The notes beneath the pieces were generated by a model. The model worked only from the letters and a program-made list of their open reading frames with translations. It was not told where the DNA came from and did not search any database. From positions 1 to 12,348 of the forward strand of contig JANQXJ010000252.1 in the NCBI GenBank assembly GCA_030729445.1: a DNA stretch of 12,348 nt. The letters are read 5' to 3'. The position numbers and the translations under genes were made by a program. Below are positions 5,238 through 12,348 of this stretch, piece after piece (position 1 is the stretch's first letter; each line of letters opens with the position of its first letter). Origin of the DNA: Limnohabitans sp. (GTDB lineage Bacteria > Pseudomonadota > Gammaproteobacteria > Burkholderiales > Burkholderiaceae_C).

Positions 5238-7136
5238 ATGGGCAATTTCGCAGAATTTCACGCCCGGTCGATCAACGACCGCGACGCTTTTTGGGCCGAG
5301 CAGGCCAAATTGGTGGACTGGAAAGTCCCACCGCAGCAAATCTGTGATTACAGCAACCCGCCTTTTGCCAAGTGGTTTGTGGGTGGCGAGACCAACCTGT
5401 GCCACAACGCGGTGGACCGCCATTTGGCGGAGCGGGCCGACCAGCCCGCTTTGATCTTTGTGTCCACCGAGACCGACCAGGAAAAAACCTACACCTACCG
5501 AGAACTGCACGCCGAAGTGCAGCGCATGGCCGCCATCTTGCAAGACTTGGGCGTGGTCAAAGGCGACCGCGTGCTGATTTACATGCCCATGATCGCCGAG
5601 GCCGCTTTTGCCATGCTGGCTTGCGTGCGCCTAGGGGCCATCCACTCCGTGGTGTTCGGCGGATTTGCTTCGCACTCGCTGGCCACACGCATTGAAGACG
5701 CTTCGCCCAAAGTCATCATCAGCGCCGACGCCGGTTCGCGCGGTGGTAAAGCCGTCTCCTACAAGCCGCTGCTCGATGAAGCCATCAAGCTGTCGGCCCA
5801 CAAACCGGCCAACGTGGTCATGGTGGACCGCCAACTGGTCGCTTTCACGCCTGTTGCCGGCCGCGATGTGGACTACGCCACCGAGCGGGCCAAGCACATG
5901 GATGCGGTGGTGCCATGCGTGTGGGTTGAGTCCACCCATCCCAGCTACACGCTCTACACCTCGGGCACCACCGGCAAACCCAAGGGCGTGCAGCGCGACA
6001 CCGGGGGCTACACCGTGGCCTTGGCCGCCAGCATCCCCAACGTTTTTGAAGGCAAACCCGGCGGCACCTTTTTCTGCACCAGCGACATCGGCTGGGTGGT
6101 GGGCCACAGCTACATCATTTATGGCCCGCTGATTGGCGGCATGGCCACCATCCTCTACGAAGGCCTGCCGATCCGCCCCGACGGCGGCATCTGGTGGAGC
6201 CTGGTTGAGAAGTACAAAGTCCAGGTCATGTTCAGTGCCCCCACGGCCATCCGGGTGCTCAAAAAGCAAGACCCTGCGCTGCTCACCAAGTACGACCTGT
6301 CGAGCCTGCAGGCTTTGTTCTTGGCCGGTGAGCCGCTGGACGAGCCGACCGCCAAATGGATTTCTGAAGGCCTGAACGGCAAGGCCATCATCGACAACTA
6401 CTGGCAGACCGAGACCGGCTGGCCGATTCTGAGCATTTGCAACGGCGTGGAGAAAGCGCCCAGCAAGTTCGGCTCGCCCGGCAAGGCGATTTACGGCTAC
6501 AACGTCAAGCTGGTCGACGACCAGACGGGCGAAGAGTTGACCGGCGCCAACCAAAAAGGCGTGCTGACCATCGAAGGCCCGCTGCCTCCCGGCAACCTGC
6601 AAACCATTTGGGGCGACGACGAGCGTTTCGTCAAGACCTACTGGAAGACGGTGCCGAACAAGCTGGTCTACAGCACCTTTGACTGGGCAGTGCGCGACGA
6701 GGATGGTTACTTCTTCATCCTGGGCCGCACCGACGACGTGATCAACGTCGCTGGTCACCGCTTGGGTACCCGCGAGATTGAAGAGAGCATCTCCAGCCAC
6801 CCCAATGTGGCCGAAGTGGCGGTGGTCGGTGTGGCCGACCAGCTCAAAGGGCAGGTGGCCATGGCTTTTGCCATCGCCAAAGACACCTCGGGCCTGACCG
6901 ACGCGGCCGCGCGTCTGAAGCTCGAAGGCGAAGTCATGAAGGTGGTGGACAGCCAACTCGGTGCAGTGGCCCGTCCATCGCGTGTCTTTTTTGTCTCGGC
7001 TCTGCCCAAGACGCGCAGCGGCAAGTTGCTGCGTCGTGCCATCCAGGCCGTGGCCGAAGGACGCGATCCGGGTGATCTGACCACCATGGACGATCCAGCC
7101 GCTTTGCAGCAGATTGTGGATCTGATCAAAGGCTGA
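5238..7136 (+). CDS. prpE: Propionate-CoA ligase (propionyl-CoA synthetase)
   Basis: The enzyme uses ATP and CoA to turn propionate into propionyl-CoA through a propionyl-adenylate, feeding the methylcitrate cycle. The protein has 632 residues, the usual length. ATG 5238 is preceded by AGGAG at a good distance; the frame is open back to 5112 but lacks a ribosome binding site there. Visible motifs of the acyl-AMP-forming family: YTLYTSGTTGKPKGV at about residues 237-251 for the ATP phosphates, NYWQTETGWP at 387-396, GRTDDVINVAGHRLGTREIE at 496-515, and PKTRSGKLLRR at 590-600, where Lys596 is the adenylation lysine and the usual target of regulatory acetylation or propionylation. YWQTETGWP, instead of the WWQTETGG of acetyl-CoA synthetases, supports propionate specificity. 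It appears to be a single-gene unit ended by a strong terminator, away from any other prp genes in view. Confidence 0.93.
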   Translation: MGNFAEFHARSINDRDAFWAEQAKLVDWKVPPQQICDYSNPPFAKWFVGGETNLCHNAVDRHLAERADQPALIFVSTETDQEKTYTYRELHAEVQRMAAILQDLGVVKGDRVLIYMPMIAEAAFAMLACVRLGAIHSVVFGGFASHSLATRIEDASPKVIISADAGSRGGKAVSYKPLLDEAIKLSAHKPANVVMVDRQLVAFTPVAGRDVDYATERAKHMDAVVPCVWVESTHPSYTLYTSGTTGKPKGVQRDTGGYTVALAASIPNVFEGKPGGTFFCTSDIGWVVGHSYIIYGPLIGGMATILYEGLPIRPDGGIWWSLVEKYKVQVMFSAPTAIRVLKKQDPALLTKYDLSSLQALFLAGEPLDEPTAKWISEGLNGKAIIDNYWQTETGWPILSICNGVEKAPSKFGSPGKAIYGYNVKLVDDQTGEELTGANQKGVLTIEGPLPPGNLQTIWGDDERFVKTYWKTVPNKLVYSTFDWAVRDEDGYFFILGRTDDVINVAGHRLGTREIEESISSHPNVAEVAVVGVADQLKGQVAMAFAIAKDTSGLTDAAARLKLEGEVMKVVDSQLGAVARPSRVFFVSALPKTRSGKLLRRAIQAVAEGRDPGDLTTMDDPAALQQIVDLIKG

Positions 7137-7144
7137 CCATTCAG

Positions 7145-7172
7145 GACCCCGCTTTGCCGGGGTCTTTTTTTT
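7145..7172 (+). terminator. Strong intrinsic terminator of prpE
   Basis: A perfect 7-bp stem, GACCCCG (7145-7151) with CGGGGTC (7158-7164), closes a 6-base loop and is followed directly by eight T residues (7165-7172). It starts 8 bases after the prpE stop codon and isolates prpE from the odh operon. Confidence 0.93.
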
Positions 7173-7214
7173 GCCCAAAACCTTGCGCAAGCCTCATGGG
7201 ATGCGAATGTAAGT

Positions 7215-7241
7215 TTGACATTGGCCAAGGCGTGGCACAAT
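7215..7241 (+). promoter_or_regulatory. Candidate sigma-70 promoter of the odhA-odhB-lpdA operon
   Basis: A perfect TTGACA (-35) at 7215-7220 is followed by CACAAT at 7236-7241, a four-of-six match to the -10 consensus. The spacer is 15 bases, shorter than the ideal 17; a slightly shifted -10 gives 16. Transcription from here would give a leader of about 115 bases before the odhA start. Confidence 0.5.
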
Positions 7242-7249
7242 GCGCGTTG

Positions 7250-7362
7250 TACTTAGGCCCTTCCTTTGCCACAGTCGCATCCGCCAACCGGTTCAGCCGT
7301 GTCGCGGAAGGTAACTCTCAACCAACTAATGTTTCCCAGAGGGAAACGGAGGTCAGCGAAAT
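7250..7362 (+). ncRNA. odhA (sucA) 5' leader RNA, candidate sucA RNA motif
   Basis: A structured leader is known upstream of sucA in Burkholderiales (the sucA RNA motif in Rfam), whose pairing reaches the Shine-Dalgarno region. Here the leader holds TCCGC (7280-7284) pairing with GCGGA (7304-7308) around a small inner CGG/CCG stem, and a perfect hairpin GTTTCCC-AGA-GGGAAAC (7331-7347) that directly abuts the ribosome binding site GGAGG at 7348-7352. The ATG follows at 7363. The assignment rests on lineage, position and these stems; I could not compare it with the covariance model. If correct, the RNA controls translation of odhA, with an unknown signal. The boundaries are approximate. Confidence 0.5.
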
Positions 7363-10230
7363 ATGAGCGAGACTAATTCCGTCTACGCTGCCTACCAAGG
7401 CAACACCTACTTGTTCGGCGGCAACGCCCCGTACGTCGAAGAGATGTACGAAAACTACCTGGCCAACCCCGGCAGCGTCCCAGATTCCTGGCGTGAGTAT
7501 TTCGACGCTCTCCAGCACGTTCCTGCGGTCGATGGCACCAATGCCAAAGATGTCCCGCACCTGCCCGTCATCAACGCTTTTGCCGAACGCGCCAAGTCCG
7601 GCGGCACCAAAGTCGTCATGGCCAGCGCCGATGTCGAAATGGGCCGCAAGCGCACCGCCGTGCAGCAGCTGATCGCTGCATACCGCAACGTGGGCCAACG
7701 CTGGGCCGATTTGGACCCCTTGAAGCGCACCGAGCGCCCCAACATTCCTGACCTCGACCCCGCTTTCTTCGGCTTCACCGATGCCGACCAAGAAACTGTG
7801 TTCGATACCAGCAACACCTTCTTCGGCAAAAACCGCATGTCACTGCGCGAGCTGCTCAATGCGCTGCGCGAGACCTATTGCGGCACGATCGGGGCCGAGT
7901 ACATGTACACCACCGAGCAGGCTGAAAAGCGCTGGTGGCAGCAAAAGCTCGAAAGCATCCGCAGCAAGCCCAATTTCACAGCCGAGAAGAAAAAGCAGAT
8001 CCTCGACCGCCTGACGGCAGCTGAAGGCCTGGAGCGCTACCTGCACACCAAATACGTGGGCCAAAAGCGCTTCTCACTGGAAGGTGGCGAGAGCTTCATC
8101 GCCGCCATGGACGAGCTGATCCAATCAGCAGGTGCCCAGGGCGTGCAGGAAGTTGTGATCGGCATGGCCCACCGTGGCCGCTTGAACGTGCTGGTCAACA
8201 CCATGGGCAAATTGCCCGCAGACCTGTTCGCCGAGTTTGACCACACCGCTCCTGAGGACCTGCCTGCAGGTGACGTGAAATACCACCAAGGCTTCAGCTC
8301 CGACGTGAGCACCTCGGGTGGCCCGGTGCACCTGTCGCTGGCTTTCAACCCCTCGCACCTTGAAATCGTGAACCCCGTGGTCGAAGGCTCGGTGCGTGCA
8401 CGCATGGACCGCCGCGATGACCCACTGGGCAAGCAAGTGCTGCCCGTGCTGGTGCACGGCGACGCTGCGTTTGGTGGCCAAGGTGTGAACCAGGAAACCT
8501 TTGCTCTGGCGCAAACCCGTGGTTATTCCACTGGCGGCACGGTGCACATCATCATCAACAACCAGATCGGTTTCACGACCTCTGACCCGCGCGATATGCG
8601 CTCGAGCGTGTTTTGCACCGACATCGTCAAGATGGTTGAAGCTCCTGTGCTGCACGTCAACGGCGACGATCCAGAGGCCGTCGTCATGGCTGCACAACTC
8701 GCTTTGGAATACCGCATGACCTTCTGCAAGGATGTGGTGCTGGACGTGGTGTGCTTCCGCAAACTGGGCCACAACGAGCAGGACACCCCCGCTTTGACCC
8801 AGCCGTTGATGTACAAAAAGATCGCGGCTCACCCTGGCACGCGCAAACTGTTTGCCGACAAACTGGCCGCTCAAGGCCTGGGTGACACCTTGGGCGAGGA
8901 CATGGCAAAGGCCTACCGCGCCGCCCTGGACGCAGGCCAAAACACGACCGAGCCCGTGCTCACCAACTTCAAGACCAAGTTCACCGTGGACTGGTCTCCC
9001 TTCCTGGGTAAGAAGTGGACCGATGCGGGTGACACGGCCATCCCCTTGGCCGAGTGGAAGCGCGTGGCCGAGAAAATCACGACCATCCCCGAGTCGGTCA
9101 CCCCACACCAGCTGGTCAAAAAGGTGTACGACGACCGCGCGGCCATGGGCCGTGGCGAAATCCCGGTGGACTGGGGTATGGGCGAGCACATGGCTTTTGC
9201 CTCGTTGGTGGCAAGTGGCTACCCAGTGCGTCTGTCGGGCGAGGACTGCGGCCGCGGCACCTTCACACACCGCCATGCAGTCATTCACGACCAAAAGCGC
9301 GAAAAGTGGGACACCGGCACCTATGTAGCTCTGCAAAACGTGAGTGACAAGCAGGCCCCCTTCACGGTGATCGACTCGATCCTGTCCGAAGAAGCGGTGC
9401 TGGCTTTTGAATACGGCTACGCCTCGAATGACCCCAATACCTTGGTGATTTGGGAGGCGCAGTTTGGCGACTTTGCCAACGGCGCTCAGGTGGTGATCGA
9501 CCAATTCATCGCGTCGGGTGAAGTCAAGTGGGGTCGTGTCAACGGCATCACCCTGATGCTGCCCCACGGCTACGAAGGCCAGGGCCCCGAGCACAGCTCG
9601 GCCCGCGTCGAGCGCTTCATGCAGCTGGCGGCTGACACCAACATGCAACTGGTCCAGCCCACCACGGCCAGCCAGATCTTCCATGTGCTGCGTCGCCAGA
9701 TGGTGCGCAACCTGCGCAAGCCCTTGGTCATCTTCACGCCCAAGTCGCTGCTGCGCAACAAGGATGCGACATCGCCCGTGTCCGAGTTCACGCATGGCAG
9801 TTTCCAGACCGTGATCCCGGAGACTAAAACGCTCAAGGCCGACAAGGTCAAGCGCGTGGTGGCTTGCTCGGGCAAGGTGTATTACGACCTGGTCAAGCAC
9901 CGCGAAGCCAAGGGTGCCGACGACGTGGCCATCATCCGTGTGGAGCAGCTCTACCCATTCCCGCACAAGGCGTTTGCGGCCGAGTTGAAAAAGTACCCCA
10001 ATGCCACCGACATCGTGTGGTGCCAGGACGAGCCACAAAACCAGGGTGCCTGGTTCTTCATCCAGCACAACATTCACGAAAACATGCTGGACGGCCAAAA
10101 GCTCGGTTATGCCGGTCGTGCCGCCTCCGCTTCTCCAGCGGTGGGTTACTCGCACCTGCACCAGGACCAGCAAAAGGCGCTGATTGAGGCGGCATTTGCC
10201 AAACTCAAAGGCTTCGTGCTGACCAAGTGA
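7363..10230 (+). CDS. odhA: 2-oxoglutarate dehydrogenase E1 component (thiamine diphosphate-dependent)
   Basis: Also called sucA. It decarboxylates 2-oxoglutarate on thiamine diphosphate and passes the succinyl group to the lipoyl arm of E2 in the TCA cycle; cytoplasmic, homodimeric. It has 955 residues, a normal length. The start ATG 7363 follows GGAGG by 10 bases. The N-terminal segment GNAPYVEEMYENYLANPGSV is the conserved E1o region that binds E2. Further motifs: GMAHRGRLNVLVN at about 267-279 with His270, LAFNPSHLEIVNPVVEG (substrate-side histidine), HGDAAFGGQGVNQET near 365-379 with Asp367 for the Mg-diphosphate, INNQIGFTTSDPRD, then SGEDCGRGTFTHRHAV and LPHGYEGQGPEHSSAR in the transketolase-like pyrimidine domain, and a C-terminal domain with VEQLYPFPHKAF and WCQDEPQNQGAW. 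It is the first gene of the operon with odhB and lpdA, and is probably controlled through its long leader. Confidence 0.97.
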   Translation: MSETNSVYAAYQGNTYLFGGNAPYVEEMYENYLANPGSVPDSWREYFDALQHVPAVDGTNAKDVPHLPVINAFAERAKSGGTKVVMASADVEMGRKRTAVQQLIAAYRNVGQRWADLDPLKRTERPNIPDLDPAFFGFTDADQETVFDTSNTFFGKNRMSLRELLNALRETYCGTIGAEYMYTTEQAEKRWWQQKLESIRSKPNFTAEKKKQILDRLTAAEGLERYLHTKYVGQKRFSLEGGESFIAAMDELIQSAGAQGVQEVVIGMAHRGRLNVLVNTMGKLPADLFAEFDHTAPEDLPAGDVKYHQGFSSDVSTSGGPVHLSLAFNPSHLEIVNPVVEGSVRARMDRRDDPLGKQVLPVLVHGDAAFGGQGVNQETFALAQTRGYSTGGTVHIIINNQIGFTTSDPRDMRSSVFCTDIVKMVEAPVLHVNGDDPEAVVMAAQLALEYRMTFCKDVVLDVVCFRKLGHNEQDTPALTQPLMYKKIAAHPGTRKLFADKLAAQGLGDTLGEDMAKAYRAALDAGQNTTEPVLTNFKTKFTVDWSPFLGKKWTDAGDTAIPLAEWKRVAEKITTIPESVTPHQLVKKVYDDRAAMGRGEIPVDWGMGEHMAFASLVASGYPVRLSGEDCGRGTFTHRHAVIHDQKREKWDTGTYVALQNVSDKQAPFTVIDSILSEEAVLAFEYGYASNDPNTLVIWEAQFGDFANGAQVVIDQFIASGEVKWGRVNGITLMLPHGYEGQGPEHSSARVERFMQLAADTNMQLVQPTTASQIFHVLRRQMVRNLRKPLVIFTPKSLLRNKDATSPVSEFTHGSFQTVIPETKTLKADKVKRVVACSGKVYYDLVKHREAKGADDVAIIRVEQLYPFPHKAFAAELKKYPNATDIVWCQDEPQNQGAWFFIQHNIHENMLDGQKLGYAGRAASASPAVGYSHLHQDQQKALIEAAFAKLKGFVLTK

Positions 10231-10238
10231 TGTGGCTC

Positions 10239-10262
10239 CTGGCGCTGAGTGTTCCGCGCCAG
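10239..10262 (+). other. Stem-loop in the odhA-odhB spacer
   Basis: CTGGCGC (10239-10245) pairs perfectly with GCGCCAG (10256-10262) around a 10-base loop, 8 bases after the odhA stop. No T-run follows, so it is not an intrinsic terminator. It may protect the 3' end of an upstream processed message or set the ratio of E1 to E2. The rest of the 91-base spacer holds only a weak ribosome binding site (GGA) before odhB. Confidence 0.5.
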
Positions 10263-10321
10263 ACCCTTCACCCACATCCTCCCGTACACCTTCCTAACGT
10301 ACAACGCATAACGGAAAAATC

Positions 10322-11578
10322 ATGGCAATCGTAGAAGTCAAAGTTCCCCAACTGTCCGAGTCCGTGGCCGAGGCCACCATGCTGCAGTGGAAAAAGAAAG
10401 TCGGCGACACCGTGGCCGCCGACGAGATCTTGATCGAGATCGAAACCGACAAGGTCGTGCTCGAAGTCCCAGCGCCCTCAGCTGGCGTGCTGTCTGAAAT
10501 CATCCAGGGCGACGGTGCCACCGTGGCCGCCGAGCAACTGATCGCCCGCATCGACACCGATGGCAAAGTCGCCGCTGCGGCCCCGGCTGCCGCTGCTGCC
10601 CCAGCTGCCGCTGCACCAGCCCCTGCGGCTGCTGCACCAGCTGCTGCAACAGGTGGCAGCATGGCCGGTGTGGCCATGCCCGCCGCAGCCAAACTCATGG
10701 CCGACAACAGCTTGGCCGCAGGTTCTGTGGCCGGTTCTGGCAAAGACGGTCGTGTGACCAAGGGTGATGTATTGGCCGCTGTGGCCGGTGGCGTCAAGTC
10801 CACCGCCGCCGTGATCCCGACCGGTGTGCCCACCAAGGCCTTGCCTCAGGTGTCTGGCCCTGCTGTGGATTTGGGTGAGCGCCCAGAGCAGCGCGTGCCC
10901 ATGACCCGCCTGCGTGCCCGCGTGGCCGAGCGTTTGCTGCAGTCGCAGTCGACCAACGCCATCTTGACGACCTTCAATGAAATCAACATGGCCCCGGTCA
11001 TGGAGATGCGCAAGCGCATGCAAGAGCGTTTCGAGAAGGAACACGGCTGCAAGCTGGGCTTCATGAGCTTCTTCGTCAAGGCCGCTGTGCATGCCTTGAA
11101 GAAATTCCCTGTCTTGAACGCTTCGGTCGACGGCAACGACATCGTTTACCACGGCTATTTCGATATCGGTATCGCAGTGGGTTCGCCCCGTGGCTTGGTG
11201 GTGCCCATCTTGCGCAACGCCGACCAGATGAGCTTTGCCGACATCGAGAAAAAGATCGCCGAATTCGGCGTCAAGGCCCGTGACGGCAAGCTGGGCATGG
11301 AAGAGATGACCGGCGGCACCTTCTCCATCTCGAACGGCGGCACCTTCGGCTCGATGATGTCCACCCCGATCATCAACCCACCCCAGTCGGCGATTTTGGG
11401 CGTGCACGCGACCAAAGACCGCGCCATGGTGGAAAACGGCCAAGTCGTGGTTCGCCCGATGAACTACTTCGCCATGTCGTACGACCACCGCATCATCGAC
11501 GGCCGCGAAGCCGTCTTGGGCTTGGTCGCCATGAAGGAAGCGCTGGAAGACCCAGCCCGCTTGCTGTTCGACATCTAA
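10322..11578 (+). CDS. odhB: 2-oxoglutarate dehydrogenase E2, dihydrolipoyllysine succinyltransferase
   Basis: Also called sucB. It transfers the succinyl group from the lipoyl arm to CoA and forms the core of the complex. It has 418 residues, a usual length. Domains in order: one lipoyl domain at about 1-78 with the lipoylated Lys44 in IEIETDKVVLEVPAP; an Ala/Pro-rich flexible linker at about 83-110; the small E1/E3-binding domain at about 117-154 (MPAAAKLMADNSLAAGSVAG, then KDGRVTKGDVLAAV); and the catalytic domain from about 190 to the end, starting RVPMTRLRARVAERLLQSQS and including FMSFFVKAAVHALKKFP, GGTFSISNGGTFGS and the active-site YDHRIIDGREAV with His389 and Asp393. ATG 10322 has only a weak ribosome binding site and the match to the family starts at residue 1. 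It lies between odhA and lpdA and is followed by a terminator-like hairpin. Confidence 0.97.
   Translation: MAIVEVKVPQLSESVAEATMLQWKKKVGDTVAADEILIEIETDKVVLEVPAPSAGVLSEIIQGDGATVAAEQLIARIDTDGKVAAAAPAAAAAPAAAAPAPAAAAPAAATGGSMAGVAMPAAAKLMADNSLAAGSVAGSGKDGRVTKGDVLAAVAGGVKSTAAVIPTGVPTKALPQVSGPAVDLGERPEQRVPMTRLRARVAERLLQSQSTNAILTTFNEINMAPVMEMRKRMQERFEKEHGCKLGFMSFFVKAAVHALKKFPVLNASVDGNDIVYHGYFDIGIAVGSPRGLVVPILRNADQMSFADIEKKIAEFGVKARDGKLGMEEMTGGTFSISNGGTFGSMMSTPIINPPQSAILGVHATKDRAMVENGQVVVRPMNYFAMSYDHRIIDGREAVLGLVAMKEALEDPARLLFDI
10568..10651 (+). repeat. Ala/Pro low-complexity tract coding the OdhB linker
   Basis: About 28 codons consist almost only of alanine (GCN) with interspersed proline. They encode the mobile linker between the lipoyl and E1/E3-binding domains. 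The GCTGCC-like repeats are short-unit and prone to length change between strains; swinging-arm linkers vary in length without loss of function. Confidence 0.8.
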
Positions 11579-11595
11579 AACCCCTTGTTTTGAAT

Positions 11596-11619
11596 GCCCC
11601 CTGCCCAGGGGGCGTTTTT
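11596..11619 (+). terminator. Intrinsic terminator-like hairpin between odhB and lpdA
   Basis: GCCCCCT (11596-11602) pairs perfectly with AGGGGGC (11607-11613) around a GCCC loop, followed by G and five T residues (11615-11619). It lies in the 60-base spacer inside the operon, 18 bases after the odhB stop and 20 before the lpdA start. It would cause full or partial termination, or protect the 3' end of an odhA-odhB message. Confidence 0.8.
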
Positions 11620-11638
11620 CATCCAGAAGGCATTTCCC

Positions 11639-12348
11639 ATGAGCAAACAATTCGACGTCGTTGTCATTGGCGGTGGCCCCGGTGGCTACATCGCAGCCAT
11701 TCGCGCTGCCCAACTCGGTTTCCAGGTCGCTTGTATCGATGAGTGGAAGAACGCAGCCGGTGGCCCAGCCCCTGGCGGCACCTGTACCAACGTGGGTTGC
11801 ATCCCCTCCAAGGCGCTGCTGCAGTCCAGCGAGCACTTTGACCATGCCAACCACCACTTCGCCGAGCATGGCATCAGCGCCACGGGCGTGAAGATGGACG
11901 TGGCCAAGATGATTGCCCGCAAAGACACCGTCGTGAAGCAAAACAACGATGGCATCTTGTACCTCCTGAAAAAGAACAAGGTCACGTTCTTCCACGGTCG
12001 CGGTAGCTTTGTCGGGCAAGCCGAGGGCGGCTACACCATCCATGTGGCGGGCAAGTCCGAAGAGGACATCACCGCCAAGCAAGTCATCATCGCCACCGGC
12101 TCCAACGCCCGTGCGTTGCCGGGCACCCCGTTCGACGAAGTCAATGTGTTGTCGAACGACGGCGCCTTGCGTTTGGGCGCTGTGCCCAAGAAACTGGCCC
12201 TGATCGGCTCTGGCGTCATTGGCTTGGAGATGGGTTCGGTCTGGCGCCGTTTGGGTGCCGATGTGACCATCCTGGAAGGCCTGCCCACGTTCTTGGGTGC
12301 GGTGGACGAGCAAATCGCCAAAGAAGCCAAGAAGGCCTTTGACAAGCA
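11639..12348 (+). CDS. lpdA: Dihydrolipoyl dehydrogenase E3, N-terminal part (3' end outside the window)
   Basis: This flavoenzyme reoxidises the dihydrolipoyl arm of OdhB and reduces NAD+. ATG 11639 follows AGAAGG by 8 bases. The 236 residues visible, of about 475, begin with the FAD-binding DVVVIGGGPGGYIAAIRAAQ. The redox-active disulfide is GGTCTNVGCIPSKALL with Cys49 and Cys54. IATGSNARALPG marks the second FAD contact, and LIGSGVIGLEMGSVWRRLGA with the GxGxxG motif at 190-195 binds NAD. The stretch EWKNAAGGPAP before the disulfide is longer than in the E. coli enzyme and, as I recall, is usual in betaproteobacterial proteins. The frame runs off the window edge with no stop. The gene belongs to the odh operon by order, but the hairpin just upstream suggests weaker or separate expression. 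The protein may also serve other dehydrogenase complexes. Confidence 0.95.
   Translation, partial: MSKQFDVVVIGGGPGGYIAAIRAAQLGFQVACIDEWKNAAGGPAPGGTCTNVGCIPSKALLQSSEHFDHANHHFAEHGISATGVKMDVAKMIARKDTVVKQNNDGILYLLKKNKVTFFHGRGSFVGQAEGGYTIHVAGKSEEDITAKQVIIATGSNARALPGTPFDEVNVLSNDGALRLGAVPKKLALIGSGVIGLEMGSVWRRLGADVTILEGLPTFLGAVDEQIAKEAKKAFDK

Noticed and set aside
5631..7190. Open minus-strand frame of about 519 codons opposite prpE, also running over its terminator
   Set aside because: Shadow of the prpE codon pattern, with no family motifs and no ribosome binding site.
8125..10275. Open minus-strand frame of about 716 codons opposite odhA
   Set aside because: It lies antisense to a gene with clear family motifs throughout. 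Long antisense frames are common in GC-rich genes, and the translation is His/Gly/Val-rich with no recognisable motif.
10478..12313. Open minus-strand frame of about 611 codons spanning odhB and lpdA
   Set aside because: It reads antisense through two well-supported genes and the spacer; the translation is low-complexity and resembles no protein family.
1..12348. Search for CRISPR arrays, tRNAs, insertion sequences, toxin-antitoxin pairs, phage or defence genes
   Set aside because: No spaced direct repeats, transposase motifs, terminal inverted repeats, tRNA-like cloverleaf or small two-gene modules were seen; nearly all the DNA is taken up by the genes listed.

Overview
The window looks like chromosomal DNA of a betaproteobacterium of the order Burkholderiales, most likely family Comamonadaceae (freshwater relatives such as Limnohabitans or Rhodoferax come to mind). 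This rests on the high GC content, the style of the proteins (PrpE, OdhA, OdhB, the form of LpdA with an inserted residue stretch before its redox disulfide, the Bug-type solute receptor, the YbfB/YjiJ transporter) and the gene order odhA-odhB-lpdA. The exact genus is inference.

Left part (1-1781): the C-terminal end of a RecQ-type helicase, a 159-residue protein of unknown function, then two broken genes. A CaiB/BaiF CoA-transferase (+) stops after about 75 of roughly 400 codons. A Bug-type tripartite tricarboxylate receptor (-) keeps its C-terminal two thirds but has lost its signal peptide and first domain half. Their ends lie four bases apart, so this is a decayed or rearranged junction.

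Middle (1823-5064): a YbfB/YjiJ-type MFS transporter (+) converges on a two-gene minus-strand unit (NlpC/P60 cell-wall hydrolase, then a glyoxalase-like VOC protein). The convergent stop codons interlock in a TTAA. An isochorismatase-family hydrolase is divergent from the NlpC/P60 gene.

Right part (5065-12348): prpE (propionate-CoA ligase) with its own strong terminator, then the 2-oxoglutarate dehydrogenase operon odhA (sucA), odhB (sucB) and the first two fifths of an lpdA gene. PrpE activates propionate, which enters the TCA cycle through propionyl-CoA. OdhA, OdhB and LpdA together form the complex that turns 2-oxoglutarate into succinyl-CoA. The long odhA leader carries a TTGACA promoter element and a hairpin abutting the ribosome binding site, in the place where the known Burkholderiales sucA RNA motif occurs. 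A terminator-like hairpin lies inside the operon between odhB and lpdA.

I see no CRISPR array, tRNA, rRNA, insertion sequence, phage or defence genes, and nothing I would call a new system. The points most worth a second look are the double gene truncation near 1090-1750, the odhA leader RNA, and the internal terminator before lpdA.
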